From NCBI GenBank assembly GCA_965262565.1, contig CBDHFQ010000033.1, forward strand, positions 353,042 to 417,041: a DNA stretch of 64,000 nt. Reading direction: 5' to 3'. Numbering within the stretch: position 1 is the first letter of the stretch; the number at the start of each line of letters is the position of its first letter. The notes under the pieces are model-generated. The model had not been told where the DNA came from and ran no database searches. It worked only from the letters and a program-made list of their open reading frames with translations. The DNA comes from CBDHFQ01 sp965262565. GTDB taxonomy: Bacteria; Bacteroidota; Bacteroidia; J057. The translations under genes and the position numbers were made by a program. This document shows positions 54,601 through 62,872 of the stretch, piece after piece.

Positions 54601-55931
54601 CTGAAACATATACCTTTTCTCTTATGGGAGATGATGGGGTAAGAATGTGGGTAGATGGGCAATTAGTGGTGAATGATTGGTCTGTACATCCCCCAAGAGA
54701 ATCAAGCGGAAATATCTTTCTTGCTGCAGGAAAGCATCAGGTTAAGGTAGAATATTTTCAGGCAGGAGGAAATGCCAGGATAGAACTGTATTGGGAAAGT
54801 TCAAGCCAGGCACGAGAATTAATACCAGCGATGTACACAGATCCTGCATTAGAAGTGGTACAGCCAAATGAGGCCCCAACTGCTTCTTTTACGACTAATG
54901 TAGAAAGTGGGCCAGCTCCGCTGGCGGTTCAGTTTGACGCGACTGCATCAATTGATCCTGAAGGAAATCCAATGACTTATAACTGGGATTTTGGGGATGG
55001 AAATATTGGAACGGGGCTGAAGGTTTCTCATAATTATCAAACTATTGGTAGTTATACAGCTAAATTGACCGTTACAGATGAAGAAGGATTGACAGATGAA
55101 GATATGAAGGTGATCACAGTCAATCAGGGAGGAGGAAATGGTGAACCCCAAACACTCAAAGTACTCGCAGATGCTCATACCAATAATGCCTCCATCACCT
55201 TGAATCAAAATTATGGAAGTAAGGGCTTTATGGAAGCTCGAAATAAAATCAGCTGGGGATATACTTCGTATTTAAAATTTGACTTGAAAAGCCTGACTAG
55301 TGTCAACCAAGCAAAACTCAGGGTGTATGGAGTCAATCCTCGAAGTAATTTACCTGTGAACATCCAGGTGTCAGGAACGACGGATGGATGGACAGAAATG
55401 GGAATCACGGCTAATAATGCTCCGGCGAAGGGGGAAGTGGTAGGAACATTTTTAGTGAGTGGTTCAGCAACTTATTACGAGATAGATGTTACAGCTTACA
55501 TTCAGGCAGAACTATCAAATGATCAGATGGCTTCCTTTGTGATCGCAGCTACAAATGTGGACAATGAGCGAGCTAGATTTAATACCAAAGAAAAAGGCAC
55601 TTTTATACCAGAGTTAGTGGTTGTAGGAGATGCGCCTAATGCACGTAATCGCATATCAGGTGGCTTCACCACCGAGCTGAACGGAAGCTTGAACGTCTAT
55701 CCAAATCCATTCTCGGATCAATTGACAGTAAAATATATAGGGGAAATATCTGAAGGTGTAACAATCAGGTTAATGGATATGCTTGGAAAGCTCATCTTTG
55801 AGGAAGAGGGTGTATTTGCCGACCGTACATTAGTGATTTCCTTCCCTAATGGAAGTGGTGTGTATTTACTCCAGGTGATCTATCGTGGAAATGTCATCGA
55901 ATCCAGGAAAGTAGTTCAATCGGATTATTAA
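51651..55931 (+). CDS. secreted redox fusion: PQQ sugar dehydrogenase, ricin, diheme cytochrome, PA14, PKD, DNRLRE, T9SS
   Basis: A 1426-residue protein. After an N-terminal signal anchor, about 57-440 is a GSDH-type PQQ-dependent dehydrogenase (NRLYVVERSGNIYSF, LAFHPDF, LHRGGALVFGDDG, GCRNPHKMS). A ricin-type beta-trefoil follows (about 444-585) with repeated QQW motifs. Then comes a cytochrome part of the SO2930 type (about 595-924) with two heme sites, CLTCH at 747-751 and CSGCH at 834-838, and the DAMPPL Met-ligand block. Next are PA14 (about 928-1052), PKD (about 1074-1157) and DNRLRE (about 1167-1325), then a T9SS type A sorting domain (VYPNPFSDQL to SRKVVQS). Electrons from sugar oxidation would pass from PQQ to the hemes in the same chain. 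Confidence 0.92.
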   Translation: MSLIFTSPKPLRIIWAVIGVLMIAAIPMIMVPGLTQAEAVQPYLNNVFPASLSGSGTTVLEIGPYKSGMSFNTVMDMAQAPGSNRLYVVERSGNIYSFDKGMANPEKQLFRNMRNMVWDGQDSGILGLAFHPDFNKAGSPNSNFLYLFYVTEVGGVRHIRISRLTRNIADETYVEGSELILIDQKINFTSTNLHRGGALVFGDDGFLYISIGDLGVPTQSQNMTDRLCGGILRIDVDRRGGNISHPIQRSLQQFDRGTTANYYIPNDNPWVNPNGSVFEEYYAIGCRNPHKMSKDRATGTMYIGNVGSNSGNKKEEINVVSKGANFGWPFREGNADRPDLMERPNPMLGTIKDPLVFYEHGGAGNCVIGGFVYRGTTHPELVGKYIFGDYGSKNIWSVNLDGSGQNLISTLGANFPTFGQDTDGEIYIGQMGTKSLLKLSANKQFVVPDGLYYVRSKHSGKVLDIASKSAANGGNIHQWPEANTTSQQWYLEKLTANIYRIKSNHSGKYLEAAAFGTQNGTNVQQWTWTGTNSQQWALEQGDQGHFFFRNLHNNKYLDVSGVSLADGANIHLWTRHGGNNQQWELLAIDGPAINPPLYLSQTGAFSNLANLTPASGVIPYTVNTPLWSDGAAKKRWVVIPNDGNFNTAAEKVNFNTRSDWKFPEGTVFIKHFELALDERNPNNAHRLETRFIIIGPQEKYYGLTYKWNSTGTDAVLLSDGVLENFQITDQRGQSRSLTWQYPSRSECLTCHTQASGGVLGPQTSQLNGTLTYGSTGITANQLETWQHLGIFAYPEKFSKPVDPIEITRYITSRSLDDQRASLEQRARSYLDANCSGCHRPNGGPRSEFDARIGSGLDLQNLINGPVIENLGIAGAKLIVPGSPEKSIIYQRINQANTGDAMPPLAKSRVDEVAADLILGWINALPASGGGWNAKYYSDRAFNTLSFERIDRAVDFFWDVVPPKEGFKRTEFSVSWTTTLTTRFSETYTFSLMGDDGVRMWVDGQLVVNDWSVHPPRESSGNIFLAAGKHQVKVEYFQAGGNARIELYWESSSQARELIPAMYTDPALEVVQPNEAPTASFTTNVESGPAPLAVQFDATASIDPEGNPMTYNWDFGDGNIGTGLKVSHNYQTIGSYTAKLTVTDEEGLTDEDMKVITVNQGGGNGEPQTLKVLADAHTNNASITLNQNYGSKGFMEARNKISWGYTSYLKFDLKSLTSVNQAKLRVYGVNPRSNLPVNIQVSGTTDGWTEMGITANNAPAKGEVVGTFLVSGSATYYEIDVTAYIQAELSNDQMASFVIAATNVDNERARFNTKEKGTFIPELVVVGDAPNARNRISGGFTTELNGSLNVYPNPFSDQLTVKYIGEISEGVTIRLMDMLGKLIFEEEGVFADRTLVISFPNGSGVYLLQVIYRGNVIESRKVVQSDY

Positions 55932-56011
55932 AGGGAATGGTATTGCCAATAGTAATTTAGGCAATAATTACAATTATTCACTTTGGCCTTTCTGCTGTTA
56001 TGATAATCTCA

Positions 56012-56057
56012 TAGGCACTATTGATCTTTCAAAGAGTAGTAGTGCCTAAAGTTTTTT
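56012..56057 (+). terminator. intrinsic terminator after the redox fusion gene
   Basis: A perfect 9-bp stem TAGGCACTA (56012-56020) / TAGTGCCTA (56040-56048) with a 19-base loop, followed by AAG and six T residues. It lies 80 bases after the stop at 55931. Confidence 0.85.
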
Positions 56058-56400
56058 CCATCATGCACCTCAAAGATATACACGCTGAGACAAGTAATCT
56101 TCGATTTATACTCATAAAGACAATGAGTTATTAGATATCTACCTGATTTACCTTCAATGTTTTTTGAAAAAAAACGATTACAGTGGTTACTTTTTTGCTT
56201 GAAGTATATTCAATAGTAAAATTGAATGTATTGGCCTACACAATATCGAAGGTTAAATAGATATACATGCGATGAATAAAGCTGTATGAGTAGCCAATAA
56301 ATGCCTGCAATGCTCTTATCCTTGTCTTGTTATTTTAAATATAGAAATTTCTATATTTTTGTTAACCCTATATTATTAATACTTAAAAGTCGATATTATT
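56058..56400. other. AT-rich leader upstream of the OmpA gene
   Basis: A 343-base non-coding stretch. A match to the Bacteroidota -7 consensus TAnnTTTG (TATTTTTG, 56354-56361) lies 39 bases before the ATG at 56401. A TTG at 56327-56329 could be the -33 element, but the spacing is 24 bases, longer than usual. Confidence 0.4.
56354..56361 (+). promoter_or_regulatory. candidate -7 promoter element for the OmpA gene
   Basis: TATTTTTG matches the TAnnTTTG consensus recognised by the housekeeping sigma factor of Bacteroidota. Transcription would begin about 56366-56370, leaving a leader of about 30 bases. The upstream TTG spacing is not ideal, so confidence is low. Confidence 0.35.
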
Positions 56401-57783
56401 ATGAAAAAATCATGGACCATTTCTTTTACTTTGCTCAGCTTTATGATGCTATTTCAAATACAACAGGCTGAAGCACAGTTTCTTAAAAGATTAAAGGATA
56501 GGGTTCAGCGAAGTGCTGAAAATACAGTCATCAGAAAAGCGGAACAGACCACAGCCGAGAAAACAGACCAAGTATTAGATAGTGTATTTACTCCGGGTTC
56601 AGAAGGTCAGGGAGGTAAGGAACCTCAAGGTAATGAAGAAGGTACTGTTGATCCATCTAATGAAGGGGCTAATGAAGGGAATTCTAATATTCCTAACAAT
56701 GAACATAGTGAGCAAGAAGTGGCTACAGATCCGCAAGAAAACGCAACACCTTTGATGGCTTACACAAAATATGATTTTGTTGGAGGGGAACAGTTGATTG
56801 GTTTTGAAGACTTTTCCGAAGATGAGATAGGGGATTTACCTGCCAGATGGAATTCCAGTTCCTCTATTGAGGTGGTAAAATTAAATAATGCAGAGGGGAA
56901 ATGGATAAAAATAGGGATAGATCCTGGAACCTATGTTCCAGAGTTTATTTCTGAGATCCCAGATAATTTCACCTTGGAATTTGACCTCATTTTTGATTTC
57001 GATATAAAAGCCTATGGATGGGTAAGATATTTTGGTATTCTTTTTTCAGATTTAGAAAATCCAAATTACGATTTAACGAGAGAAAAAGCTGGTGAAAATT
57101 TGTTGACCTTAGAAATAGATCATCATAGAGGAGGAACTTATCGCAAAGTGACACCTGATCGTCAGTTGGACGCCACGAATCAAAAGTCTATTGCACAATT
57201 AGAAAAGAATAGTACCCATCGTGGAAAGCCTATGCATGTAGCTATTTGGAGACAAAAAACGAGAATGCGTATGTATGTAGAAGGGGTAAAGATTTTTGAT
57301 TTACCTCGCGCTTTTGAAAAAGAAACCAAGTTAAATACAATTCGATTTTTCTCTCGTATCTCCAATCCTGATGAATATTACTATGTCAGTAACATTAGAT
57401 ACGCTGTAGGAAAACCTGATATGCGTTCTAAGCTTATTGAAGAAGGTAGGCTTATTACTTATGGAATTACCTTTGATGTGAATTCTGCTAATATAAAGCC
57501 CGAGTCCGTAGGTACACTGAAAAGCATTGCACAAATCCTTACCGATAATCCTGAAGTGAAAGTACTTATCGAAGGGCATACAGATTCCGATGGAACTGAT
57601 GAAGCTAATTTAACCCTTTCAGAAAAACGTGCAAAGGCTGTGAAGGAAGCCTTGGTAAGCCAGTTTAATGTAACTTCGGATCAATTAAGTACAGTGGGAA
57701 AAGGAGAAACAGAATTATTAGTGGAAGAAGACTCTCCTGAAAGTAAAGCCAAGAATAGAAGAGTAGAGTTTATTAAACAATAA
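56401..57783 (+). CDS. OmpA family protein with a low-complexity linker
   Basis: A 460-residue protein with a signal peptide (ending AEAQF). It has a charged stretch (FLKRLKDRVQRSAENTVIRKAEQTTAEKTDQVLDS) and an acidic Gly/Asn/Glu-rich linker (about 70-115). A central beta domain follows (about 130-345, with FEDFSEDEIGDLPARWNSS and FTLEFDLIFDFD). The C-terminal OmpA domain (about 348-460) contains ITYGITFDVNSANIKPES and VLIEGHTDSDGTDEANLTLSEKRA. The C-terminal domain is expected to bind peptidoglycan. The central part resembles a concanavalin-like lectin fold, but that is a guess. Ended by a hairpin at 57828. Confidence 0.9.
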   Translation: MKKSWTISFTLLSFMMLFQIQQAEAQFLKRLKDRVQRSAENTVIRKAEQTTAEKTDQVLDSVFTPGSEGQGGKEPQGNEEGTVDPSNEGANEGNSNIPNNEHSEQEVATDPQENATPLMAYTKYDFVGGEQLIGFEDFSEDEIGDLPARWNSSSSIEVVKLNNAEGKWIKIGIDPGTYVPEFISEIPDNFTLEFDLIFDFDIKAYGWVRYFGILFSDLENPNYDLTREKAGENLLTLEIDHHRGGTYRKVTPDRQLDATNQKSIAQLEKNSTHRGKPMHVAIWRQKTRMRMYVEGVKIFDLPRAFEKETKLNTIRFFSRISNPDEYYYVSNIRYAVGKPDMRSKLIEEGRLITYGITFDVNSANIKPESVGTLKSIAQILTDNPEVKVLIEGHTDSDGTDEANLTLSEKRAKAVKEALVSQFNVTSDQLSTVGKGETELLVEEDSPESKAKNRRVEFIKQ

Positions 57784-57827
57784 TCAAAAGCTACCATTGA
57801 CGTAGCAGAACTAATAAGTATATAGGC

Positions 57828-57863
57828 AGGCCTGGGTGGTGATTTACCTTATCACCCAGGCCT
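57828..57863 (+). terminator. hairpin after the OmpA gene
   Basis: A perfect 11-bp GC-rich stem AGGCCTGGGTG / CACCCAGGCCT around a 14-base loop, 45 bases after the stop. The following sequence (ATGTGTAATTTATATGGG) is only moderately T-rich, so it may be a terminator or an mRNA-stabilising hairpin. Confidence 0.7.
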
Positions 57864-58661
57864 ATGTGTAATTTATATGGGTAAACTGGGATGTAGGGGA
57901 AGCGGTTTAATTTCACGTCTGATGAGTAGTTAGTTTTTGTCTTTCTTGTCATTTGTTAGCTTATTTTTATTTGTGCCAATGAGTATACACTTCTTTGGAC
58001 CTATTCACCGCCTATGTATCGCTTAAATGAACCTTGGTAGATAAGTTCATTTCCAAGATAATAAAATGGTTGTTAGATATTAAAGATTGGATGGTTAATA
58101 ATGGCGTTGCATAATGTTATCCTCATTTTTGGGGAAAACCTAAATAATGCAATAGTATTGTCAATATATAGGCACATAATACAGTAGAATATGCCATTAA
58201 TTTACTTATGAGGTATTTAATGGCCTGAATAGGTGATTTTATAGAAGAAATATATTGACATATCGTTGTAAATATAAAAAAATAGATTAATTATTTATTT
58301 ATTAGAAATAATATATAATTGATTAATCAATAATTAGTCATAAATATTAGGATTATTATTAATTCTTTCCTTATTATTGTATCATGATTCGACTAATAGC
58401 AGTCGATGAATTAATTGCTATCCTTGCTTTATAAAAAATCTGTGCTCTAAATTTTGATAACTAAGATGTTATGTCGAAATATTGTTGTTTCGATATGGTA
58501 TAATATGTTCACCCTTATAGGTAATTGGTGCACTTATAGAGATCAAATCATATAGGGCAGTGAGAATATTATGCTATTAGTTCATTGTCGTTGAGGGAGT
58601 ATTTCAGTAACAGTAAATCAAACATTACCTATTTATATTTTATTAACTAATTCACAATTTT
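57864..58661. other. long AT-rich non-coding region
   Basis: No gene is recognised on either strand in these 798 bases. From about 58200 to 58400 the sequence is almost entirely A/T and holds a perfect 14-base palindrome ATTGATTAATCAAT (58318-58331). Such a long upstream region is consistent with a regulated promoter for the four-repeat surface protein, or with a high-turnover intergenic region. Confidence 0.4.
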
Positions 58662-61280
58662 ATGAATAATCATTCAACACCTATGTTAACTTATGTACTT
58701 ATTTCACTATTATTATGTTTCTCGATGGGAGCTCAACTTAGTGCACAAGAAATCATCTTTCAAGATGATTTTGAGAGTGGTGTGCTGGATCAATCGGTTT
58801 GGACCTCTTTACCCAGTATAGCAGGTGCAAGCGGAGGTAGAATCGAAGTAGTTGAAAATCCCGATGGAGCGAATTCAGGTTCTTTCTATTTACTTATTGG
58901 CAGAAATACAGATGGAGCACTAACGACTAATGCATTGGATTTGAACCTGGATTTATCAGGACAAACTGATATAGAGTTGCGTTTTGCTCTCAGAAGCTAT
59001 TTTGAGGAAACCCAGGAAGGGGAAGGCTTATATTTCTCTGATGATGGAGGAGCAACTTTCAAGTTTGTCTACCAATTTAATTTAGGAGAAGAAACACAAA
59101 ACGTGTACAATTTGTCTCCCAATATAGATGTAGATGCTCTCGCAAAGGCAAATGATTTGAATCTCACTTCCACTTTTGTTATAAGAATTCAACAAATTGG
59201 ATCAGGAAATTTCACTACTTCTGGGGATGAAGATGGATTTATAATAGATGATATAACCGTATTTGATCCTGAAATTCAATTTGTAGGCTTACCATTCGAA
59301 GATGGTTTTGAAAGCGGAGTATTAGGGCCTATGTGGCAAGAGGCTAATCCTTCAGAACCAGCTAATGGCCAGCCTACAGCTCCGGGATTTGCTCCAAATC
59401 GTTTCGGAAGTGCTGTAAGGATAATTGAAAGCCAGAATTCAAATAATGGTTCCTTTCAACTTAGGATAGGGAGAAGTAGGGATGGAAATCTCACCACATC
59501 AGCCTTGGATTTATATCTCAATCTAGAAGGATTGACGGAGGTAGAACTCCGGTTTTTCCTAAGGAGTTTTTTTGACGCTACCGAGGAGGAGGAAGGCTTA
59601 TATTTTTCTGATGATGGGGGCTTAAATTTTGTGCAAGTGTATAATTTTAATCAAGGAGAAGAAGCCCAAAATGTTTACCTATCATCTCCTAGAATAGATG
59701 TAGATGCACTGGCAGAGGCAAATGGATTGAATTTGAGTTCTACTTTCATCATTCGTTTTCAGCAAATCGGTTCAGGAAATTTTAATACTTCAGGCGATGA
59801 AGACGGCTTTATTATTGATGATATTTCTGTTTTTGTCCCTGAAATCGAATACACGTCTATTCCCTTCTCCGATGGATTTGAAGATGGAAACATCGGGCCT
59901 ATGTGGCAAGAAGCAGATGCTTCAGAGCCTTCTTATGGGCAACCTACAGCTCCTGGTTTTGCCCCTACGAGATTAGGAAGTACTCTATTTATTGGTAGCT
60001 CAGAAAATTCGAACTCCGGTTCATTCCAGCTATTGAATGGAAGATCTGTGGATGGAGTACAGACGACTTCTGCTTTGGATCTGTTGCTCAATCTGGAAGG
60101 TCAAAAAGAGGTGGAGCTTCGCTTCTTTCTTCGAAGCTATTTTGATGAAACACAAGAGCAAGAAGGCTTGTATTTTTCAGATAATGGAGGGGAGAATTTC
60201 GTTCAGGTCTATCGATTTAATCAAGGGGAAGAAAGGCAGAATTTTTATCAGCTTTCTCCTAATATTGATGTTGATGCATTGGCAGAAGCAAATGGATTAA
60301 GCCTGAGTTCTAATTTTATCATTCGTTTTCAGCAAATAGGTACAGGGAATTTCAATACCAGTGGTGATGAGGATGGTTTTATTTTAGATGATGTAGCAGT
60401 TTTTTCTCCTGAGATTGAATATGCTATCCTTCCTTTTGAGGATGATTTTGAAACAGGAACGTTTAGGCCAATGTGGAGTGAAGCGAATCCTTCAGAACCT
60501 GCTATGGGGGTTCCTACAGCGCCGAATTTTGCTCCTCATAGGTTTGGAGGACGAGTGAGTATATTTAGTAGTACTTCAGGAGCGAATAATGGATCATTTT
60601 ATACAGGTATTGGAAGATCTTCAGATGGTAATCAAACTACTTCAGCTCTTGATCTTAGGTTGAACCTTGAAGGAAAAAACAATGTATTGCTTCGCTTTTT
60701 TTGGAGAGACGTTTTTGATCAAACTCAAGAGCAAGAAGGTATTTATTTTTCCAGCGACAGTGGAAATTCCTTTGTTCAAGTTGTAGCTCTTGATCCTTCT
60801 AATAATTCTAATCAGATGTACTCAGAACAAGTGGTAGATGTTTCGGCTTTAGCTGAGGCAAATAATTTATCGCTCACCTCTACTTTTGTCATTCGCTTCC
60901 AGCAAATAGGTACAGGGGATTTTAATACCAGTGGTGACGAAGACGGTTTTTTAATAGATGACGTTTCAGTATCTGCAGATATGTCTACTAGCTTGGAAAA
61001 TACGTTAGGAGATGGAAATGAACTGGGGCAAAATTACCCTAATCCCTTTCAAGAGGTTACTGTCATTCCTTATCAGTTAAGTCGTAGTACTTCCGTCCGA
61101 CTTTCTCTCTATAATTTATATGGCCAACAAATGGGCGTGTTGTTTGAAGGGAAACAATCATCAGGGAATCATGAAGTAAAAGTAGATGTGGCACATTTAC
61201 CAGTTGGGACATATTTCTACGAGTTAACCCTTGATAGGAACAGGAAGGCAAGAAGATTACTTACTGTCGAAGGGCATTAA
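58662..61280 (+). CDS. T9SS surface protein with four tandem about 190-residue repeats
   Basis: An 872-residue protein with a signal peptide (ending LSAQEI). Four tandem beta-rich repeats (about 30-209, 210-398, 399-587, 588-772) each contain a FEDGFESG-type start, an LDLxLxLEG block, LYFSDDGG and an acidic NTSGDEDGFIIDD-type end motif. Repeats 2, 3 and 4 share the GPMWQEA-type segment; repeat 1 lacks it. The acidic motifs may bind calcium, and the folds resemble jelly-roll adhesion modules. A T9SS type A domain (LGQNYPNPFQEVTVI to ARRLLTVEG) ends the protein. It is likely a surface adhesin or glycan-contact protein. Confidence 0.85.
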   Translation: MNNHSTPMLTYVLISLLLCFSMGAQLSAQEIIFQDDFESGVLDQSVWTSLPSIAGASGGRIEVVENPDGANSGSFYLLIGRNTDGALTTNALDLNLDLSGQTDIELRFALRSYFEETQEGEGLYFSDDGGATFKFVYQFNLGEETQNVYNLSPNIDVDALAKANDLNLTSTFVIRIQQIGSGNFTTSGDEDGFIIDDITVFDPEIQFVGLPFEDGFESGVLGPMWQEANPSEPANGQPTAPGFAPNRFGSAVRIIESQNSNNGSFQLRIGRSRDGNLTTSALDLYLNLEGLTEVELRFFLRSFFDATEEEEGLYFSDDGGLNFVQVYNFNQGEEAQNVYLSSPRIDVDALAEANGLNLSSTFIIRFQQIGSGNFNTSGDEDGFIIDDISVFVPEIEYTSIPFSDGFEDGNIGPMWQEADASEPSYGQPTAPGFAPTRLGSTLFIGSSENSNSGSFQLLNGRSVDGVQTTSALDLLLNLEGQKEVELRFFLRSYFDETQEQEGLYFSDNGGENFVQVYRFNQGEERQNFYQLSPNIDVDALAEANGLSLSSNFIIRFQQIGTGNFNTSGDEDGFILDDVAVFSPEIEYAILPFEDDFETGTFRPMWSEANPSEPAMGVPTAPNFAPHRFGGRVSIFSSTSGANNGSFYTGIGRSSDGNQTTSALDLRLNLEGKNNVLLRFFWRDVFDQTQEQEGIYFSSDSGNSFVQVVALDPSNNSNQMYSEQVVDVSALAEANNLSLTSTFVIRFQQIGTGDFNTSGDEDGFLIDDVSVSADMSTSLENTLGDGNELGQNYPNPFQEVTVIPYQLSRSTSVRLSLYNLYGQQMGVLFEGKQSSGNHEVKVDVAHLPVGTYFYELTLDRNRKARRLLTVEGH
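58749..60990 (+). repeat. four coding tandem repeats (about 540-570 bp each)
   Basis: Repeat units begin near 58749, 59290, 59859 and 60426. The first is about 540 bp and the others about 567 bp. Units 2 and 3 are the most alike at the protein level; unit 4 diverges in its first half. The internal similarity could allow recombination and copy-number change. Confidence 0.7.
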
Positions 61281-61722
61281 ATTTTTTACTGACCAAATTG
61301 GTACTAAGATATCGGGAAGCATTTTGCGAGATCTACTTCGTAAAATGCTTTCAGCTTATTTTAGGACGCGGTTGTCTGAGAAAAGCCGATCTAATAGATA
61401 TTAAGTTAGTTGATACATGACAAAAAGTGCAAAATCTATACTCAATTCATCTTGATAGGCTATTCGGTCAACAGCACTTATAATAAGCTTCACACATTGA
61501 TCTTCCTTTTTCTTCCATGAAACGAAATGTGTATGTAAAGGGGCGAGCAAGCTTCATTTGCACAAAAATATATGTCCTACTGATAACCGAGGTAAGAAAA
61601 CAGCATTTACCTACAGAAACACTGAACCACTGCAACACAGAATCACAGAAGAGCAGAAACTAGAATGAAAGACCCTCTATGTTTTTTATATATCATTAAC
61701 CATTAATTAATTTTTAACAGTC
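61281..61722. other. intergenic region with terminator and A/C-rich tract
   Basis: The first part contains a hairpin terminator (61317-61363). From about 61590 to 61665 there is a purine/C-rich tract with recurring CACAGAA/CAGAAAC units (ACAGAAACACTGAACC, CAACACAGAATCACAG), an imperfect low-complexity repeat. No gene is recognised. Confidence 0.45.
61317..61363 (+). terminator. intrinsic terminator after the four-repeat gene
   Basis: A 13-bp stem AAGCATTTTGCGA (61317-61329) / TCGTAAAATGCTT (61338-61350) with one G-U pair and an 8-base loop, then TCAGCTTATTTTA. It lies 37 bases after the stop codon. Confidence 0.75.
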
Positions 61723-62562
61723 ATGTTTAACATTATTAGTTTGTTGGCCAGTAGATTCTGGGGTAGGAGATCTGTTGCCTTCCATTTAGTTCTTATCATT
61801 AGTGCAGTATGTTGTTGGTCTTGTATGAAGGAAGAACCTGTAGACAGTGTCGAATTAACTGCCAGCCCTGAAGCTCCCCAGGTAGATATTGATCGACTGA
61901 TCGAAGAAGGAATCGCTCAAGAGGTAACCGTACAACCTTCCCTCATTCGCGAAACTGATGGACATGAAGTAGGAGGTTCAGCCGTACGTGCTGCTTATAC
62001 AGATATTACTTTTAGCGACCCCGATGCACTTGCGCTTATTCCCAATTGGAAATCTACTTTTGTAACTTGGCCCGGATATATACAAAAAGGAGGAAATGGC
62101 TTTATGTACATCTGGATGAGCCATGGACCTGGTTCCGGCAATATTCCTTATACAGAGGAAGGGCCTCACTACCATTTATTATGGGATGATTTCTGCATCA
62201 ATCCTAATACGGGGGAAGGTGGAATTGAAGGGAATGGTACTTGTCTACCCACTTCTACTGATCCTAATCTTGATATTTATCATGGAGCCATGTTTGGAAC
62301 TGATTGGTTGTATGGTTATGCTCAGAAGAGTGGGGTAGGGAAGGCGAATTTTGATCTTACCCGAATTAGAGTAAAGTCCGAAGTCCCTATCTTATTGACT
62401 TTTAAAGATGCAGACGGAAAATGGTGGTATTGGAAAGAATTAAAGAAAGGGTATTGGAACTTGGGAAAGGCAGAAAATATTCAGGAGTTTTACATCCGCG
62501 CCACTTCTAATCTTGCAGGTGATCAATACTCAGTAGACGATATTAGAATAGATATCCCTTAA
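61723..62562 (+). CDS. hypothetical lipoprotein
   Basis: A 279-residue protein. The signal has an unusually long basic N-region (SRFWGRR) before the hydrophobic core and the lipid-attachment Cys in VCCWSCMKEEP (Cys34). An acidic, Pro-rich linker follows, then a domain with many aromatic residues and Gly (WKSTFVTWPGYIQKGGNGFMYIWMSHGPG, GPHYHLLWDDFC). The two Cys of FCINPNTGEGG and GNGTCLP could form a disulfide. No family is recognised. Followed by a hairpin terminator at 62593. Confidence 0.78.
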   Translation: MFNIISLLASRFWGRRSVAFHLVLIISAVCCWSCMKEEPVDSVELTASPEAPQVDIDRLIEEGIAQEVTVQPSLIRETDGHEVGGSAVRAAYTDITFSDPDALALIPNWKSTFVTWPGYIQKGGNGFMYIWMSHGPGSGNIPYTEEGPHYHLLWDDFCINPNTGEGGIEGNGTCLPTSTDPNLDIYHGAMFGTDWLYGYAQKSGVGKANFDLTRIRVKSEVPILLTFKDADGKWWYWKELKKGYWNLGKAENIQEFYIRATSNLAGDQYSVDDIRIDIP

Positions 62563-62592
62563 GTCGCCATCGTATTTCTTTAGATACCGTTG

Positions 62593-62640
62593 CCGCTGCT
62601 TCTCAGTTAGAGGAGTAGCGGATGATTTTTATGGCTTTTT
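62593..62640 (+). terminator. intrinsic terminator after the hypothetical lipoprotein
   Basis: A 12-bp stem CCGCTGCTTCTC (62593-62604) / GAGGAGTAGCGG (62610-62621) with two G-U pairs and a 5-base loop, followed by the T-rich ATGATTTTTATGGCTTTTT, 30 bases after the stop. Confidence 0.85.
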
Positions 62641-62782
62641 GGGGCCTCAGCTTTCCGTCGTTCCTCCTTCAGCTGATCGGTGTCTTTCGGACTCACCTAT
62701 CGGTTCGGTCTTAGCGCATTTCCTCCCGCATCTCCAGACTATATCCTACAGACACCTTGGCCGTTTTTTATTTGTGTTTCCT

Positions 62783-62872
62783 TGGAGTTGTTGTTGGACG
62801 ACTCCGCGTTTTTTTCGTAGGGTTTTCCATTTAACGAACACCCTACGTTATCATATGTCGCCCTTTCAGGGC
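62783..62872. repeat. REP-like multi-hairpin element
   Basis: Three successive hairpins: GGAGT / ACTCC (62783-62804), CGTAGGGT / ACCCTACG (62816-62847), and GCCCT-TTC-AGGGC (62860-62872). The order of a CCCTGAAAGGG-type unit next to a CGTAGGG/CCCTACG unit (read on the minus strand) resembles dispersed REP-like repeats I recall from Bacteroidota genomes. No second copy or RAYT transposase is present in the window, so family membership is unproven. Confidence 0.5.

Noticed and set aside
38148..57990. shared 14-mer TGTGCCAATGAGTA in two intergenic regions (near 38149 and 57974)
   Set aside because: A few coincident 14-mers are expected by chance in 64 kb of AT-rich DNA, and the flanks differ. 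Not enough to call a regulatory motif.
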